A stretch of DNA of 64,000 nt. Source: Cryptomeria japonica (Eukaryota; Streptophyta; Pinopsida; Cupressales; Cupressaceae). Positions 1 to 11,163 of this stretch are shown piece after piece (within the stretch, counting starts at the first letter, position 1; each line of letters starts with the position of its first letter). The notes under the pieces are model-generated. The model saw nothing but the letters and a program-made list of their open reading frames with translations. It was not told the origin of the DNA and did no database searches. The position numbers were made by a program, and so were the translations under genes. The stretch spans positions 399,431,889-399,495,888 of the forward strand of contig NC_081408.1 in the NCBI RefSeq assembly GCF_030272615.1, written 5' to 3'.

Positions 1-209
1 ATAAATGTGTATGAAAGGCTTGGGAGGCTTTGGGAAAACTAGATTTTACAATAAAGAAAATCTACAAGGAAGCCAATAAAGCGGTTGATTTGCTTGCTAA
101 TGTGGGTGTACTTACAGATAAGGTGGATATCATAGATTCAGATCCAAAGAGATGGGATGGATTGTCTTTGATTTTACAGAAAGACGGTAAAAAGAATAAA
201 TATAAATAG
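1..209 (+). pseudogene. 3' end of a LINE ORF2: RNase H C-terminal fragment
   Basis: In the frame ending at the TAG at 207-209 the translation reads KKIYKEANKAVDLLANVGV, then about 30 more residues without a stop. The pattern 'x-x-x-(R/K)-E-A-N-x-x-(V/A)-D-x-L-A' is the C-terminal signature of the RNase H domain that closes many plant LINE ORF2 proteins. The domain would remove RNA from RNA/DNA hybrids during retrotransposition. Only the tail is visible because the window begins inside the gene. I see no LINE 3' UTR or poly(A) end directly after it. Family assignment rests on this short motif. Confidence 0.55.
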
Positions 210-2664
210 ATAAATTGTGGTGAAATTATCCATTTATCTTGTGGATAGGCATTATATGGTTCTTATGTTGTCTTTTGCACTCTCCCTGAGATCCTTTTCA
301 TGGAAGTGATGATGCTATTGTAAATGATGCACATTACCAAAGGATTAGGTCTATGAGTGCGACCCTAATGGCCATTTATGGCCTTTTCCACTATTTCCCA
401 CGGTGTAAAATGATGGAGAACAAAGGAATAAGGGGTGTTCATTGTAGACATCTTAAGGATGGAAGGAGCAACAGATTGGATGGTTGTTCTAGCTCTATGA
501 AGAGACATTGCTGAAAAGAATCGACATGGAACTATGGGAGAATGAGCAAGCACATGATGGAGAGATGTATGAGGAATTTTACTCCAAGGTTGTTGGTTCC
601 ATTGCATGAATTTTCAAGCCAGTGCTATCAATATGGGTATGGCGGCTAACAAGGCACTCACTTTCTATAAAGAGTGCATTAAAGACATAAACTTAGAGGA
701 ATTTGAGGTTCATTTGAGTGTAAATGGGAACCTATTTTCACCCTTCTAAATTGATAGTATCTATGAATGTGCAGAAGGCATGGTGTATATCGCTCATATA
801 ATTTTTATTTCAGTTTTTATATGGGGATCCACCCCTATGGTGATACTTACTAAAAAAGAACAAGCTCAAATAATGTAGATGACCCAAGAAACTCTAATGC
901 AAATTAGGTTCTTTTTAGTGCTCCACATTGAAATATTCTATTTTTGTTGTCTTATTTTTTAATACACATGACTTCCCCCTTGATATTCAATGCACATTTA
1001 ATGCATCTGATACAAGTACATGACAATAAATTGTGTGAAATCAGTACCAAATCAATTTGTGATAGGAAAAATAGGTGGGAGATAGAAGAATGAAATTTAT
1101 TTATTTTAACTTCAAGACTCAACCTTGTTGGGTGTTTTATTGATACTACACCATGGGATTCACCCAATATATGAAAATGTTGGTATCAATGTAGAGAATG
1201 AATGACTGCTCATGAGAGGAAATAACAAGTGTACTTACATGTCAAATGTAAGGGGATATATGCAAATATTGATAGGGTTAAATGTATGAGAATGAATGTA
1301 AAATGAGACAGATGAACAAATCAAGGAATGGATTCAACTTTTCACAATAGTGTGTTATTTGTCAAATTTTAGTTGTATTAAGTCATCCCATCACAATAGG
1401 CGGGAAAATTAAATAAGAATTAGCATGGGTGGGAAAATTTCATCATTAAATTTGTCCCCCAATTTAAGGTGCATATGAATCATAACATGAACATGCATTT
1501 CAGAGTAAATGAGCACTTACAAACATGCATGTCAAGTAAATATTCAAACATAAAAAGGGTATTTAAGTTCATATAAAGTTTCATGAACCCTCTCTTAAAA
1601 TATTAAATTTGGGATTTGAGGCAGTAAAGATTGTTTAATCAAACTACCCAATCTTGTAGCCTTAACATCCCATCCAAAACACTATATGGAAACAAAATCT
1701 AAAACTTATCTTTATTTAAACCTTTGTATATACATTCATACAATACAATTCTTAAATAACAATAACATCTATAAAGGATTTCAACAAGAGACACATTTAA
1801 GAAATTTTATAATTTTTCTAGGCACTTCATGCCTACAAGTCTTTGAATATTCAAGTATTCACACCTTCTTGGCTTTGATCCTCTTTTGAAATATTATATT
1901 TTATCCATTCTACAACTTTCATGGTTGCTTTTAACTCCTTTAACACACCTGCAAAACTCTTCTTTCCATTCCTCTATCTTTCTCCTCTCTTCCTTAAGCA
2001 ATTCTCTGGAGCAACCTTCAAGTTAGTTCTCCAACCTTGCTTCTGTTAATTTTTGCTTCTAAAATCTATTTATGGCTGCCTTTTATGGAGATTATAACCC
2101 TTGTGATAAATCACAAAGAGGTACCCAAATCTTCCCTTTCACTTCCCTCCAATTGTCTTTTGAAATTCCTCTACATTTGCTTGAAATCCTTACTAAAATA
2201 TATCCAACAATTTCTTGTTGTAAATACCTTTGCAAAATGAATAAAAATAAGAACCAATTCATGCTCTTTGGGAAATTGAAGATTGTTTAATTATTCTCTC
2301 AAAATTCACTACTTCCCCCCACGATTTAGGTACCTAAATTGGAATAATAAGACAAAAATGAAATGCCAATGTTAATTTCTTTATAAAAAATTCCATGGGC
2401 ATATAAATTGAGAACATTAATTGATTTTCAACTTATAATATTCCAATGAATCCCTTCAACCCTTGAAACTTTGAATTCGTATGATATAATACTCTTGAAA
2501 CCTTATTAATCACCCTATTTGTCTTTGATTTTTTAAATGGAAGCCAAGTCTCAATAAATCAAATATTTTACCCTTCAAAACTCTAAAATTTTCTCTTGAA
2601 GCTCCAACCTACACCAAAAATGTAACAACATAAACATGAAAAATAAAATTATATTTTTGGTGAT
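210..2664. other. AT-rich sequence without a recognisable gene
   Basis: Only short open frames occur (under 85 codons) and none has a motif I recognise. A short stretch near 603-730 on the plus strand gives a protein-like translation (NMGMAANKALTFYKECIKD) and may be decayed element coding sequence. 1100-2650 is AT-rich spacer. Confidence 0.5.
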
Positions 2665-3489
2665 GTCGGATTGCTTGTGAGCCCATATGTTCCTACATCG
2701 GGATCAATATTAACCCATCCTATTTTCCAATGGGTTAATGGGAGCAACTAGGGAAAATATTCATATTTACTATTTAATTTTATTTGGACTTAATTCAAAT
2801 GATCCAATAAATTAAATATTTAATCAATTAATTAATTACCAACAAAGGTGGGGAATGGGAATCTAAGAAGCATCTTTTGGTATTATTTATTAATTTAATA
2901 TTTGTCTCATTTGACAATTCTGACATAATGCATTGGTGACTATGATAGAGCTATGACATTTGTCATACCCTATTTTTGGAAACCACTTTATAAAATCTTT
3001 TAAAGAAAGGAATGAGATTTTGGGCTCCCATTTTGGGCCTATTGCATATAAAAGCATAGAATTTTATCTTTTGTTCTTATTTCATCTTTTCATATTTTGA
3101 TTTGGAGCACTTATGCTTGTATTGCTTTTAGTGGATGAAAACCAATTATTAGGTAACTAGAGGACAAAAATCTTTTGTTCACAGAGGAAAATTCCATCCA
3201 GGGATTGTATTTGAGCAAAAAATTCAAGAGATTTTTTATGGTTTCTAGTGTTTGGTTTGGGGGTCATCTTGTTGCAGTTTGGCTTTGTCCAATCATATTG
3301 TTTCCAAAAGTACTATTCAAAAAGTATTGTTTCAAATAGTTTTGTTCCATGTTTTGGGGGGGTTTGTGTGTTTTATTTGCGTGTATTTGTTATTTCATCA
3401 TTCTTAGAAGTTTTTTTCTATGTAAATCCCTACTTTAGACCTGATTTCTTATTATTATGTTAGAAAATAAAATAAGTGTATTGTGACAT
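2665..3489 (+). mobile_element. Possible degenerate copia-type LTR
   Basis: The segment opens with TGTCGGATTGCTTGTGAGCC and has TCCTACATCGGG shortly after, a combination common at the start of plant copia LTRs. A TATA-like GCATATAAAAGC lies at about 3045. A plausible end is TTGTGACA near 3489. I could not find a matching target-site duplication, so the boundaries are tentative and the orientation is inferred from the TATA-like site. Confidence 0.3.
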
Positions 3490-3505
3490 TTTCTAGCTGA
3501 TTAAG

Positions 3506-3780
3506 GTTTTTTTTATGAAGGGTAAAGCAGGTTTTGAAGAGACCCAAAATCCTATACAACCAAATTTTACCAGGATCCAAAACCTACAAGAAGAATGCTG
3601 CAAAATGATAACACACATGCAACTAGTAGCCAACAAACAACTAATCAGAAGCAACTAAACATTGAAAGCCCTGTTGTTACAACCAAAGGTCTAAGCCCCC
3701 ACACAATTTAATTTACCAAAAACATAAGAAATGGATATTACAAGGCTCCAATTACCATCATAATACAACAAAAAGAAAAC
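3506..3780 (-). mobile_element. Probable 5'-truncated LINE, 3' UTR only
   Basis: Read on the minus strand, this stretch has the wording typical of plant LINE 3' UTRs: T/G-rich text, then TCTTCAAAACCTGCTTTACC, then a short A-run at 3506-3515. No coding part is visible. A target-site duplication was not found. Confidence 0.35.
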
Positions 3781-3793
3781 AATTCCTTGAATG

Positions 3794-4246
3794 CAAGCAA
3801 ATGTAATAACTGGAATATGTATATAAACTTATCCTATTCAAACAAACATATGCAAACATCAAACTGATAAGTATGTTGATATATTGATTGGTTGGATGTG
3901 GTTGCTCTGTCGCTCCAATAGCATGACGGTGTGATAAGGGTGATTGAGTGATGAAATGAGAAACATAAGGACAGAATATGAAGAGATAATGAACTTTATG
4001 AGAGAGGAGGCCTCAATTATAGATTTTTCATGAGTAAAACCAATGGCCAATAATTAATGTCAAATGGAGGGTTAAGATTGAATGAGGGTGTGGTCCTAGA
4101 TTTGGAGGCTTAGATTTGTGACAAGTGTCACAAGGATAAGTGAGTTGAAAGGGTTAAGTATGCTCACACATGTGTGAGAAAACATGGGGAAACTTATGAA
4201 AAAGACATGTCAATGACATGTGCAAGAGAAGTTGACTTGTGCAAGT
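3794..4246 (-). mobile_element. R1 repeat, left half (LTR-like, split by copia-1)
   Basis: This is the left part of an approximately 0.95-kb repeat whose other half is 10646-11148. An uninterrupted copy lies at 28162-29065. Shared text includes 'cctattcaaacaaaca' and 'ttgattggttggatgtggtt'. Comparison with the unbroken copy shows that copia-1 inserted between GACTTGTGCAAGT and the following AAAGTGACATG, duplicating five bases (CAAGT/AAAGT, one mismatch). The opposite end of R1 looks like an LTR start on the minus strand. Confidence 0.65.
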
Positions 4247-5130
4247 TGTAAGGAAGTTAAGTAGCAAAACAAATTCCTACACTAACCTTGAGAGGAGGGT
4301 AATGCAAAACTTTTATAGATCGTTACAACAGTTATAAAAACTTAACAAAAATAAATAAAATATCATGCATACCACAACACAACAACATAGTGATTTACAT
4401 GGGGAAAACCCTTTTGAGAGAAAAACACCACACTCCAAAAGCCGCCCAATATATTATTCAACAATCAAAAACATATTACAATATACTTGCAAAGCAAGCT
4501 CTTCATAGGAGTACCACTAATCAGAGATTTTGAGGTAACTTAATATCCATAAGACTCTTACACATAATCTCCATCTCATGCACTTCATATATAGGAGATA
4601 CAGTACAGGAAACCATCAAACGGTATTACAAAACCATGGGCTAAAACTACCCAATAAAGTAGAGCCGACCTTATCTCCATTCTAGATGGCCTATGACGTG
4701 TCAAAACACACATCAACACATGTTTCTCCCTTTTACAACTCATTTATCTGTCTGATGCATTTTATATTTCCTATTTCAGGAGTCCAAACTTCCAGAGGCC
4801 ATAACTTGTGAACTATTTGAAGTGCCAGAAAGATCGCAAAGTACTCTATCAACTTGTAAACCATTATGCCATTTACGCCCACTTTTCAGGGAATTTTAGA
4901 GTGTCTAGAGTCCTCAAAATTAAATTTAAACCTCTCATCACACCCTCCAAAAACAGAAACTTTAATATCTTCAAAAGTAGCTGTGAGCTTGTGACACAAC
5001 TTTACCGGTATGCTTATCTAGCCATCCAAAAGTTTTGGGGAGAATTTCACACTATTTTGTGCTCAAATAAAAAAATACTATAAATAGCAACCTCATGTAA
5101 ATGCAAGGTTGAGACACCATTTTCCCAACA
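4247..5130 (-). repeat. copia-1 3' LTR
   Basis: 884 bp. On the element strand it starts TGTTGGGAAAATGGTGTCTC and ends CTTCCTTACA. It aligns along its whole length with 9763-10645, with scattered substitutions, so the insertion is old. Confidence 0.92.
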
Positions 5131-5145
5131 TTCTCCCACTTGTCG
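5131..5145 (-). other. copia-1 polypurine tract
   Basis: On the minus strand AAGTGGGAGAA lies immediately before the LTR start TGTTGGG. This is the expected plus-strand DNA priming site of an LTR element. Confidence 0.75.
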
Positions 5146-5149
5146 AACA

Positions 5150-6272
5150 CCTTGCAAGAGAAAAGGGAGTATCCACACAATAAATCAATTGCTAGGAGCC
5201 ATGAGGCCCATAGACTCTGAACACCATCTAAACTTCTTTGTTCTCATAGCCTTAGTTAAAGCATCTACAACATTCATCAAATTTTTTGCCTTAACTAGCT
5301 TCACCTTGCCATCTTCAACCTATCTCTGACAAAATGATACTGAACATTAATGTGTTTGGTTCGAGCATGAAATTTCGGGTTCTTAGCTAGGTAGATTGCA
5401 CTCTGACTATCACAATAAACTATCATTGTACCTTGTTTTATTCCAATATCTAAACACAGTCTCTTAAGACAAATGGCTTCTTTAATTTATAGACCAAATT
5501 ACTTTTACCTTTCACCACATGGTCCTCTGGTTGTGTCATATAAATATTCTCCTCCAAATCACCATGAAGGAAGCCTATTTTCATATCCATTTGCTCAACC
5601 TCTAAATCATAAGCAACATCAATAGAAAGCAAAAATCTAATGGATTTCATTTTTGCAATAGGAGAAAATATCTCACCATAATCAACATCCTCAACCCGAG
5701 AGTAGCCTTTTGCAACTAACCTTGCTTTATACTTCTCAATGCTTCCATCTGAACCAATCTTTTTCTTGAACACCCATTTGCAACCAACATGATTTCGTCC
5801 TTTAGGAAATGGTACAAGATCCCATGTATCATTCTTTTTCAAATCTGTCATTTCTTCTTCCATAGCAATCTTCCAGGATTTTGCATCATTCATACCTAAC
5901 GCCTCTTCTATAGATCTAGGTTCATCCACATTAGTATTTAAAGTAAAAATACATATCCAATCATCAAGTGAATACCTTTTAGGAGGTTTATATGTCTTGT
6001 AGACCTTCAAACAAGCTGAGTTGGAGGTTCTTCCTCCTCTTATGAAGATTTAGAGCTAGATGAGCTCTCCTCAACTTCTTTCCTACCAAGTGGTCTCGAT
6101 TCAACTCTTTCAGGCGTAGAAGGGAATTGAATCACATCTTCCTATTTAGTCTATTTTAGCTGCAATGTAACAGAAGGGGACTTAATTTCTCTAAAAATAA
6201 CACATCTATTATGAATTACCTTTTGTGCAATAGGGTCCCAAAGCTTGTATCCTTTCACACCATAACTGTAAC
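5150..6272 (-). pseudogene. copia-1 RT-RNase H, internally deleted
   Basis: 5450-6010 (minus) encodes the copia RT N-terminal half: WDLVPFPKGRNHVGCKWVFK, YKARLVAKGYSRVEDVDYGE and a later EQMDMKIGFLHGDLEENIYM. The sequence then passes directly, at about 5478-5490, into the late RNase H motif CDSQSAIYLAKNPKFHART (about 5350-5410). The YVDD catalytic loop and the STTEAEYMA region seen in copia-2 are therefore missing, a loss of about 0.85 kb judged against copia-2. The junction sits on AAAGAAGCC, which fits both sides. 6151-6272 carries the integrase-RT linker GVKGYKLWDPIAQKVIHNR. This copy cannot make a working RT. Confidence 0.88.
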
Positions 6273-7535
6273 TGTGTGTGAAAAGTGGTAATCTGTAAGC
6301 GGTATGACACAAACACTTCAATAAATCATTGCATGTATGGTCAGACAGATATAAGCATGAATATAAAAACCATAACAAATCAATCTATTGCCTTCTAAAA
6401 GATGCGAGTATAGACTTGCTTTCAAATTTATCTAAGCAATACCAGTGACTAGACTACACCAAGATGAAGGATTTAATCTATATGAGCACAAAGTTGAGCT
6501 AAATGGATGCAAGATTAAGCTAGATAGATGCAAGATTAAGCTAGATATGCAAAATTAAGCTATGAATGATTAAACTAAATATGCAAAAAGCTAAGATGCA
6601 ATAATCTCAAAGCACGATATTCTTAATGACTCTAGAGAAAAAACAACATAATAACAATAAATCTCCAGGATGTCTTGAATGAGAGATGAAAGGCTGAATT
6701 TATAGAGAATCCAAAGAGAGACCAACGGTCAAGATCGATTAATGATGAGCGGTTGAGAGTCCTCAAGAAAAAGTACAATCCAGGTGAATTGAAATAATTA
6801 GATGCTTTGATTCAGTTTCAGAGAAGATTAGATTGGGTTAATCTTGAGATAAATTCCAATTAGAGCTTGATTGAATGCATTGATATTATAAGTTTGAGTT
6901 TGCATTGGAGATAAAATTAGTTGATTCCATGCACTTGAGATAAAATTAATTGATTCCATGCACTTGAGATAAAATTGGTTGATTCCATGCACATTCCTCT
7001 TATTTGCTCAAGATTTTTATTAGAAAAAGCCTCTTCAATGCAATTGAACTTCTTTCCTCAAGATTTGCTTTGGAGTTTTAATTTTAGAGAAAATGATTTA
7101 TTCAATTTAATTGCTTTTCTTGATTTTATGAGATTTTTCAAGTTATCTCAAATTTAGAAAAAGAAATATCTCAAGTTGATTTCTTTTCTCAATTTAGTTC
7201 CTTTTTTGTAAATTAATTCCTTTTGTAAATTAATTCATTTTTTAAAATTAATTCCTTTTTGATGTTTTAATGGCAAATTTATTTATTAATTAAATATGCT
7301 AGGATATTTAATTAAATAAAGAGGATAATTGATTAAAATGATTTACTTGGAATGATTTATTAATTAAATAAACATTTAATTAATTTAAGATGATTTATTT
7401 GCCATGTGACATTGATGAATGAGGAATTAATTATTTAGGTGCTCAAGATTGATTTAGTTGCCTTTGGTTAGGACCTTGGTGATGTAGCTGAGATTAGGGG
7501 CCCATGGTTTAGATGACCATTTTTAGGGTATTACA
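6273..7535 (-). mobile_element. Solo LTR (1,263 bp) inside copia-1
   Basis: On the minus strand it starts TGTAATACCCTAAAAATGG and ends CACACACA, so it has 5'-TG...CA-3' termini, with perfect 5-bp target-site duplications. It contains no coding region. The TGTAATACCC start resembles those of gypsy LTRs in this window. It has internal short tandem repeats at 6480-6560, 6908-6994 and 7195-7260. A solo LTR is the usual product of recombination between the two LTRs of one element. It is younger than copia-1, which it interrupts. Confidence 0.88.
6908..6994. repeat. 29-bp tandem repeat, 3 copies
   Basis: GAGATAAAATTAGTTGATTC plus CATGCACTT is repeated at 6908, 6937 and 6966 with one or two changes per copy. 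It lies in the solo LTR. Confidence 0.9.
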
Positions 7536-7540
7536 GTAAC

Positions 7541-8834
7541 CAATGAAGATACATTTCACAACCTTGTTCTCCAACTTTGTTTGCTTCTCCTTTGGCACAT
7601 GTGCATATGCCTCGCAACCAAAAACTCTAAGATGTCTCAATGAAGGCTTGTGACCTGAACATGCTTCCATAGGCATTTTATCAACAAGGGTTGATGTAGA
7701 AGACTTGTTAATCCGATAGCAAGTAGTGGCAATAGCTTCAACCCCAAAAAATTATTCTAGACCAGCACCACTCAGCATACTCCTAGCCTTCTCCATCAGT
7801 GTCCTGTTCATTCTTTTTGCAACTCCATTCTGTTGTGGATAATACGGAGTTGTCTTATGTCTGTTAATGCCGAAGTCTTTACAAAATCTATCCAAATCAT
7901 TAGAGAAAAAATCATCGCCATTATGAGTCCTCAAACATTTATATTTCTTTCCAGTCTGTAACTCAACCATTTCTTTAAATTCTTTAAAACGATTGAAAAC
8001 TTTAGATTTACTCTTTATACAATATATCCATTTCCTTCTACTAAAATCATCAATAAATGAAACATAATATGTGAATTTTCCAATCAAAGGAACATCTACA
8101 GGACCATACACATAAGAATGAATAAGATCCAAAACACCACAAGATTTATGAGAAGAGTAAAATTGAATGCGGTTTTCTTTTCCATAAATGCAATGCTCAC
8201 ATAAATCAAAGTCAAGATTACAATCATTCAAACCTTCAACAAGGTTTTTGTTTTTCAAGGTCCTTAGACTCTTTTGTCCAATGTGGCCTAGTCTACAGTG
8301 CCATAACATAGTCTTCTTTGCAAGTAACTTTGCTTCAAAAGAAAGTGCATCCTTAGGTACCCAAAAGCCATGTCCATCCACTGAAGGTGAAACCCTCAAA
8401 TCTTTCGACGAAGTATCTACATATTTACTTTTTATAGAGGTGCTATTACACTCAACAGTGTATGCCTCTAACTTATACAAAGTGTCAAACTTGACACCTC
8501 TAGAAATCACCATAGCAACCTTAATTATCTTGCATCTTGCATCAAAAAAGACTACCTGCACATCCACATCTATCAATTTTCTCACAGATAATAAATTTCC
8601 TTTTAATCCAAAGATATGCAACACACCGCCAATCCTTTTTATTCTACCATCAGGAAATTTGATCCTAACTTTACCACGACCAACAATATCTAAATGTGAA
8701 TCATCACCCAAGTACACCTTACCTCCTTTAAATTCTTCATATTCAGAAAACCAATCTCTATTGGAAGTCATATGAAAAGATGCACCTAAGTCAATTAAAC
8801 ATGCATAATTACTTACATGAGTAGCCAAAACCAC
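7541..8834 (-). pseudogene. copia-1 protease and integrase
   Basis: On the minus strand 8834-7752 is one open frame, continuing after one stop to 7541. The protease is near the start. Its catalytic triplet reads D-L-G-A-S-F-H-M-T-S instead of the usual D-S-G (copia-2 has VDSGTSFHMTS), so it is probably inactive. The GAG-pre-integrase zinc-binding region follows (LWHCRLGHIGQKSLRTLK, then CEHCIYGK). The integrase core has FIDDFSRR, RTHNGDDF and PYYPQQNGVAKRMNRTLMEK. Two core residues differ from the usual: the second catalytic Asp context is THNGDD instead of TDNGGE, and VERMN is AKRMN. It continues past 7752 as EAIATTCYRINKSSTSTLVD up to CIFIGY, where the solo LTR interrupts it. Confidence 0.88.
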
Positions 8835-8835
8835 A

Positions 8836-9640
8836 TTGAATGCATCACCATCTTCCTTCTCAAACTCAAAATCAGAATCTTACTTCTTCTTTTGTTCTTT
8901 GCAGTCCTTACGATTGTGTCTTGGTTTACCACAATTTCAACAGATGACTTTGGACTTTCCAAGAAATTTTGATATCCCTTTGGACTTGGATTTATTACGC
9001 TTCTCATTCTTCTTGCCTTTGTCCATAGGTCTTCCACGAATAGTTAGAGCTTCCTTAGAACCGATGGATACCTTCCTCTTCATCTCTTCACCAAGTAGGG
9101 CACCCACCACATCTTTAAACTTTAGAACAACAAAACTACTACCGATAGCCATAACAAGAGAATCCCACGAATCAGGCAAAGAACAAAGCAAGATCTGGCA
9201 TTTCTCCTCTTCATCCATCTTAACACCAATAGATACCAATTGAACCACCAACATATTAAATGCTTCCAGGTGGTCTGCAATTCATCCACCCTCTTTCATC
9301 TTCAAGGAATACAATTTTTTCCTCAAGAAAATTTGATTTAATAAAGATTTCGCTTGATACATCTCACCAAGCTTAGTCCATAACTTTTGTGTAGTGTTCT
9401 CTTCATGGACATTGATCATAACAGAGTCTGCCAAGCACAATCTTATTATACCCTTGGATTTACAATCCATAACATCACATAGAGCAGCCACTGTAGGATT
9501 TGAGGGTCTTGAGACATTCACATCAACAACATCCCACATATCTCAATCTATTAACAAATCTTTCATCTTCAACTTCCACATCTCAAAATTACTTCCATTA
9601 AATTTCTCCACTTCTATTCTCCTTAATGAACTTTCCATCT
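8836..9640 (-). pseudogene. copia-1 gag
   Basis: On the minus strand the frame starts near 9636 (MESSLRRIEVEKFNGSNFEM) and shows copia gag motifs: KLWTKLGEMYQAKSLLNQIF (about 9320-9380) and LCSLPDSWDSLVMAIGS (about 9140-9190). A zinc-knuckle remnant NCGKPRHNRKDCKEQKKK lies near 8890-8945; the first Cys position is followed by a stop. Several stops and shifts break the frame. Gag would form the cytoplasmic particle that packages element RNA. It matches copia-2 gag closely in layout, so both belong to related lineages. Confidence 0.82.
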
Positions 9641-9748
9641 GAAAATTCCTACAACAAGATCAAAAAGTGTCTTTTGCACAAGCTCCCACTCAAATATGGA
9701 TTAGTTCAAAAAACCCAACAACCCACAACTTAAACCAAATGTGATCAA

Positions 9749-9760
9749 GCTCTGATACCA
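9749..9760 (-). other. copia-1 primer-binding site
   Basis: On the minus strand TGGTATCAGAGC lies two bases after the 5' LTR end. It is complementary to the 3' end of initiator methionine tRNA, the usual copia primer. Confidence 0.9.
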
Positions 9761-9762
9761 CT

Positions 9763-10645
9763 TGTAAAGAAGTTAAGTAGCGGAACAACTTCCTACACTA
9801 ACCTTGAGAGGAGGGTAATGTAAAATTTTTATAGATCGTTACAGCAGTTACAAAAACTTAACATAAATAAACCAAATATCATGCATACCACAACACAACA
9901 ACACATTGATTTACGTGGGGAAAACCCCTTCGGAAGAAAAACCGTACACTCCAAAAGTCGCCCAATATATATTATTCAACAATAAATAATAGATTACAAT
10001 ATAATTGTAGAGAAAGCTCTTCAGAGGAGTACCACTAATTAGAGATTTAGAGTTAATTCAATAGCCATAAGACTCTTACACACAACTTCTATCTCGCACA
10101 CCTCATATATAGGAGATACAATGCAAGAAACCGTCAAACGATATTACATAACCATGGGCTAAAACCACCCAATAGAGTAGAGCTGAACTTATCTCCATTC
10201 TAGATGCCTTATGATGTGTCAATACACACATCAACATGTGTTCATCTATTTTAAAACTCATTTATGTGTCTCATACATTTTATATTTCCTATTTCAGGAG
10301 TCTAAACTTTTAGAGGCCATGACTTGTGAACCGTGAGTTCGATTGACGAATCATTTGAAGTGTCGGAAGCTCACAAAGTGTTGTATCACCTCATAAACCA
10401 CTACACCATTTACACCCACTTTTCAAGGTGTTTCGGAGAGTCTAAAGTTCTCAAAATTAAATTTAAACCTTTAATCTCACCCTCCAAAAACGAAGCTGTG
10501 ATCTTGTAATGAAACTTTTACGACATGCTTATCTAACCAACCAGAAGCTTTGGGGAGAATTTCGCACCATTTTGTGCTCAAATGAAAACCTACTATAAAT
10601 AGTAACCTCATGTAAATGCAAGGTTGAGACACCATTTTTGCAACA
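9763..10645 (-). repeat. copia-1 5' LTR
   Basis: 883 bp, starting TGTTGCAAAAATGGTGTCTC and ending CTTCTTTACA on the element strand. It is the partner of 4247-5130. Confidence 0.92.
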
Positions 10646-11148
10646 AAAGTGACATGTGTAGAAGGTAGGAGGCTTGTGAAAGTGACATGTCTATGACATG
10701 TGTAAGAAGTAGGGTGACCATGAGGTGACATTTCATGATCACACATATGTGAGCAAGATGAGGGTAGGGACACTTGTCACATGTAAATGGATTCAAGGGT
10801 TAGGATTAGGTGGTCAAGGATTGAGGTGAGGTGGAATTTATTAATAGTGAAAATGGTAATGGAGTTTAATTAGCTTAAATCGATTATTTAAGTATGAGTT
10901 AATTAATTAATTTGGTAGGAGGATTTGTAGGATAAGGTTAGGCATAATTAAATAAATGTAAATTTATTTAATTAAAGGTGAGGGATAAAGGTGAAGGTTA
11001 ATCTTAATTAAATAAATGTAAACTTATTTAATTAAGGGTGATGGCTAAAGATAAAGGATTAATTATTTAAATAATAAATATTTACTTAATTGGCTAGAAT
11101 GGGATAAGGTCAAGTGTGGTCAGGTATGGATAATTTTAGGTGTCTATA
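10646..11148 (-). mobile_element. R1 repeat, right half (LTR-like)
   Basis: This continues the R1 repeat after the copia-1 insertion and matches 28615-29065. On the minus strand it begins TATAGACACCTAAAATTATC. This closely resembles the TGTAGACACCTAAAATTG start of the solo LTR at 29374-30493, with TG changed to TA. It contains AT-rich tandem text (ATTAAATAAATGTAAA at about 10948 and 60 bp later). A polypurine tract follows directly, so R1 is best read as the 3' LTR of a minus-strand element. Confidence 0.65.
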
Positions 11149-11163
11149 TTTTTCCCCTCTTGG
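11149..11163 (-). other. Polypurine tract next to R1
   Basis: On the minus strand CCAAGAGGGGAAAAA precedes the R1 LTR start. This is the expected position and composition of an LTR-element polypurine tract and implies internal sequence to the right. Confidence 0.6.

Larger units (their letters stand above)
6268..7540. repeat. Target-site duplication pair (GTAAC) flanking a solo LTR
   Basis: GTAAC at 6268-6272 and again at 7536-7540 bracket the insertion. With one copy and the insertion removed, the integrase reading frame of copia-1 runs through (CIFIGY joined to GVKGYKLW). Confidence 0.9.
4247..10645 (-). mobile_element. copia-1: full-length but defective Ty1/copia retrotransposon
   Basis: This minus-strand element is bounded by two LTRs of 883-884 bp that start TGTTG and end TTACA on the element strand. 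A tRNA-iMet-type primer-binding site lies beside the 5' LTR and a polypurine tract beside the 3' LTR. Coding order on the minus strand is gag, protease, integrase, RT, RNase H, which is the Ty1/copia order. It is defective. Gag has frameshifts, the protease active site is altered, a solo LTR is inserted at the integrase C-terminus (6273-7535), and the second half of RT is deleted at about 5490. Target-site duplication is CAAGT/AAAGT, inside R1. Confidence 0.93.

Noticed and set aside
6480-7260. CRISPR-like or satellite array
   Set aside because: Short degenerate AT-rich tandem repeats inside an LTR of a plant element; no regular spacers.
8188-8775. 195-codon plus-strand open frame
   Set aside because: It is the antisense shadow of the copia-1 protease-integrase frame, which has clear motifs.
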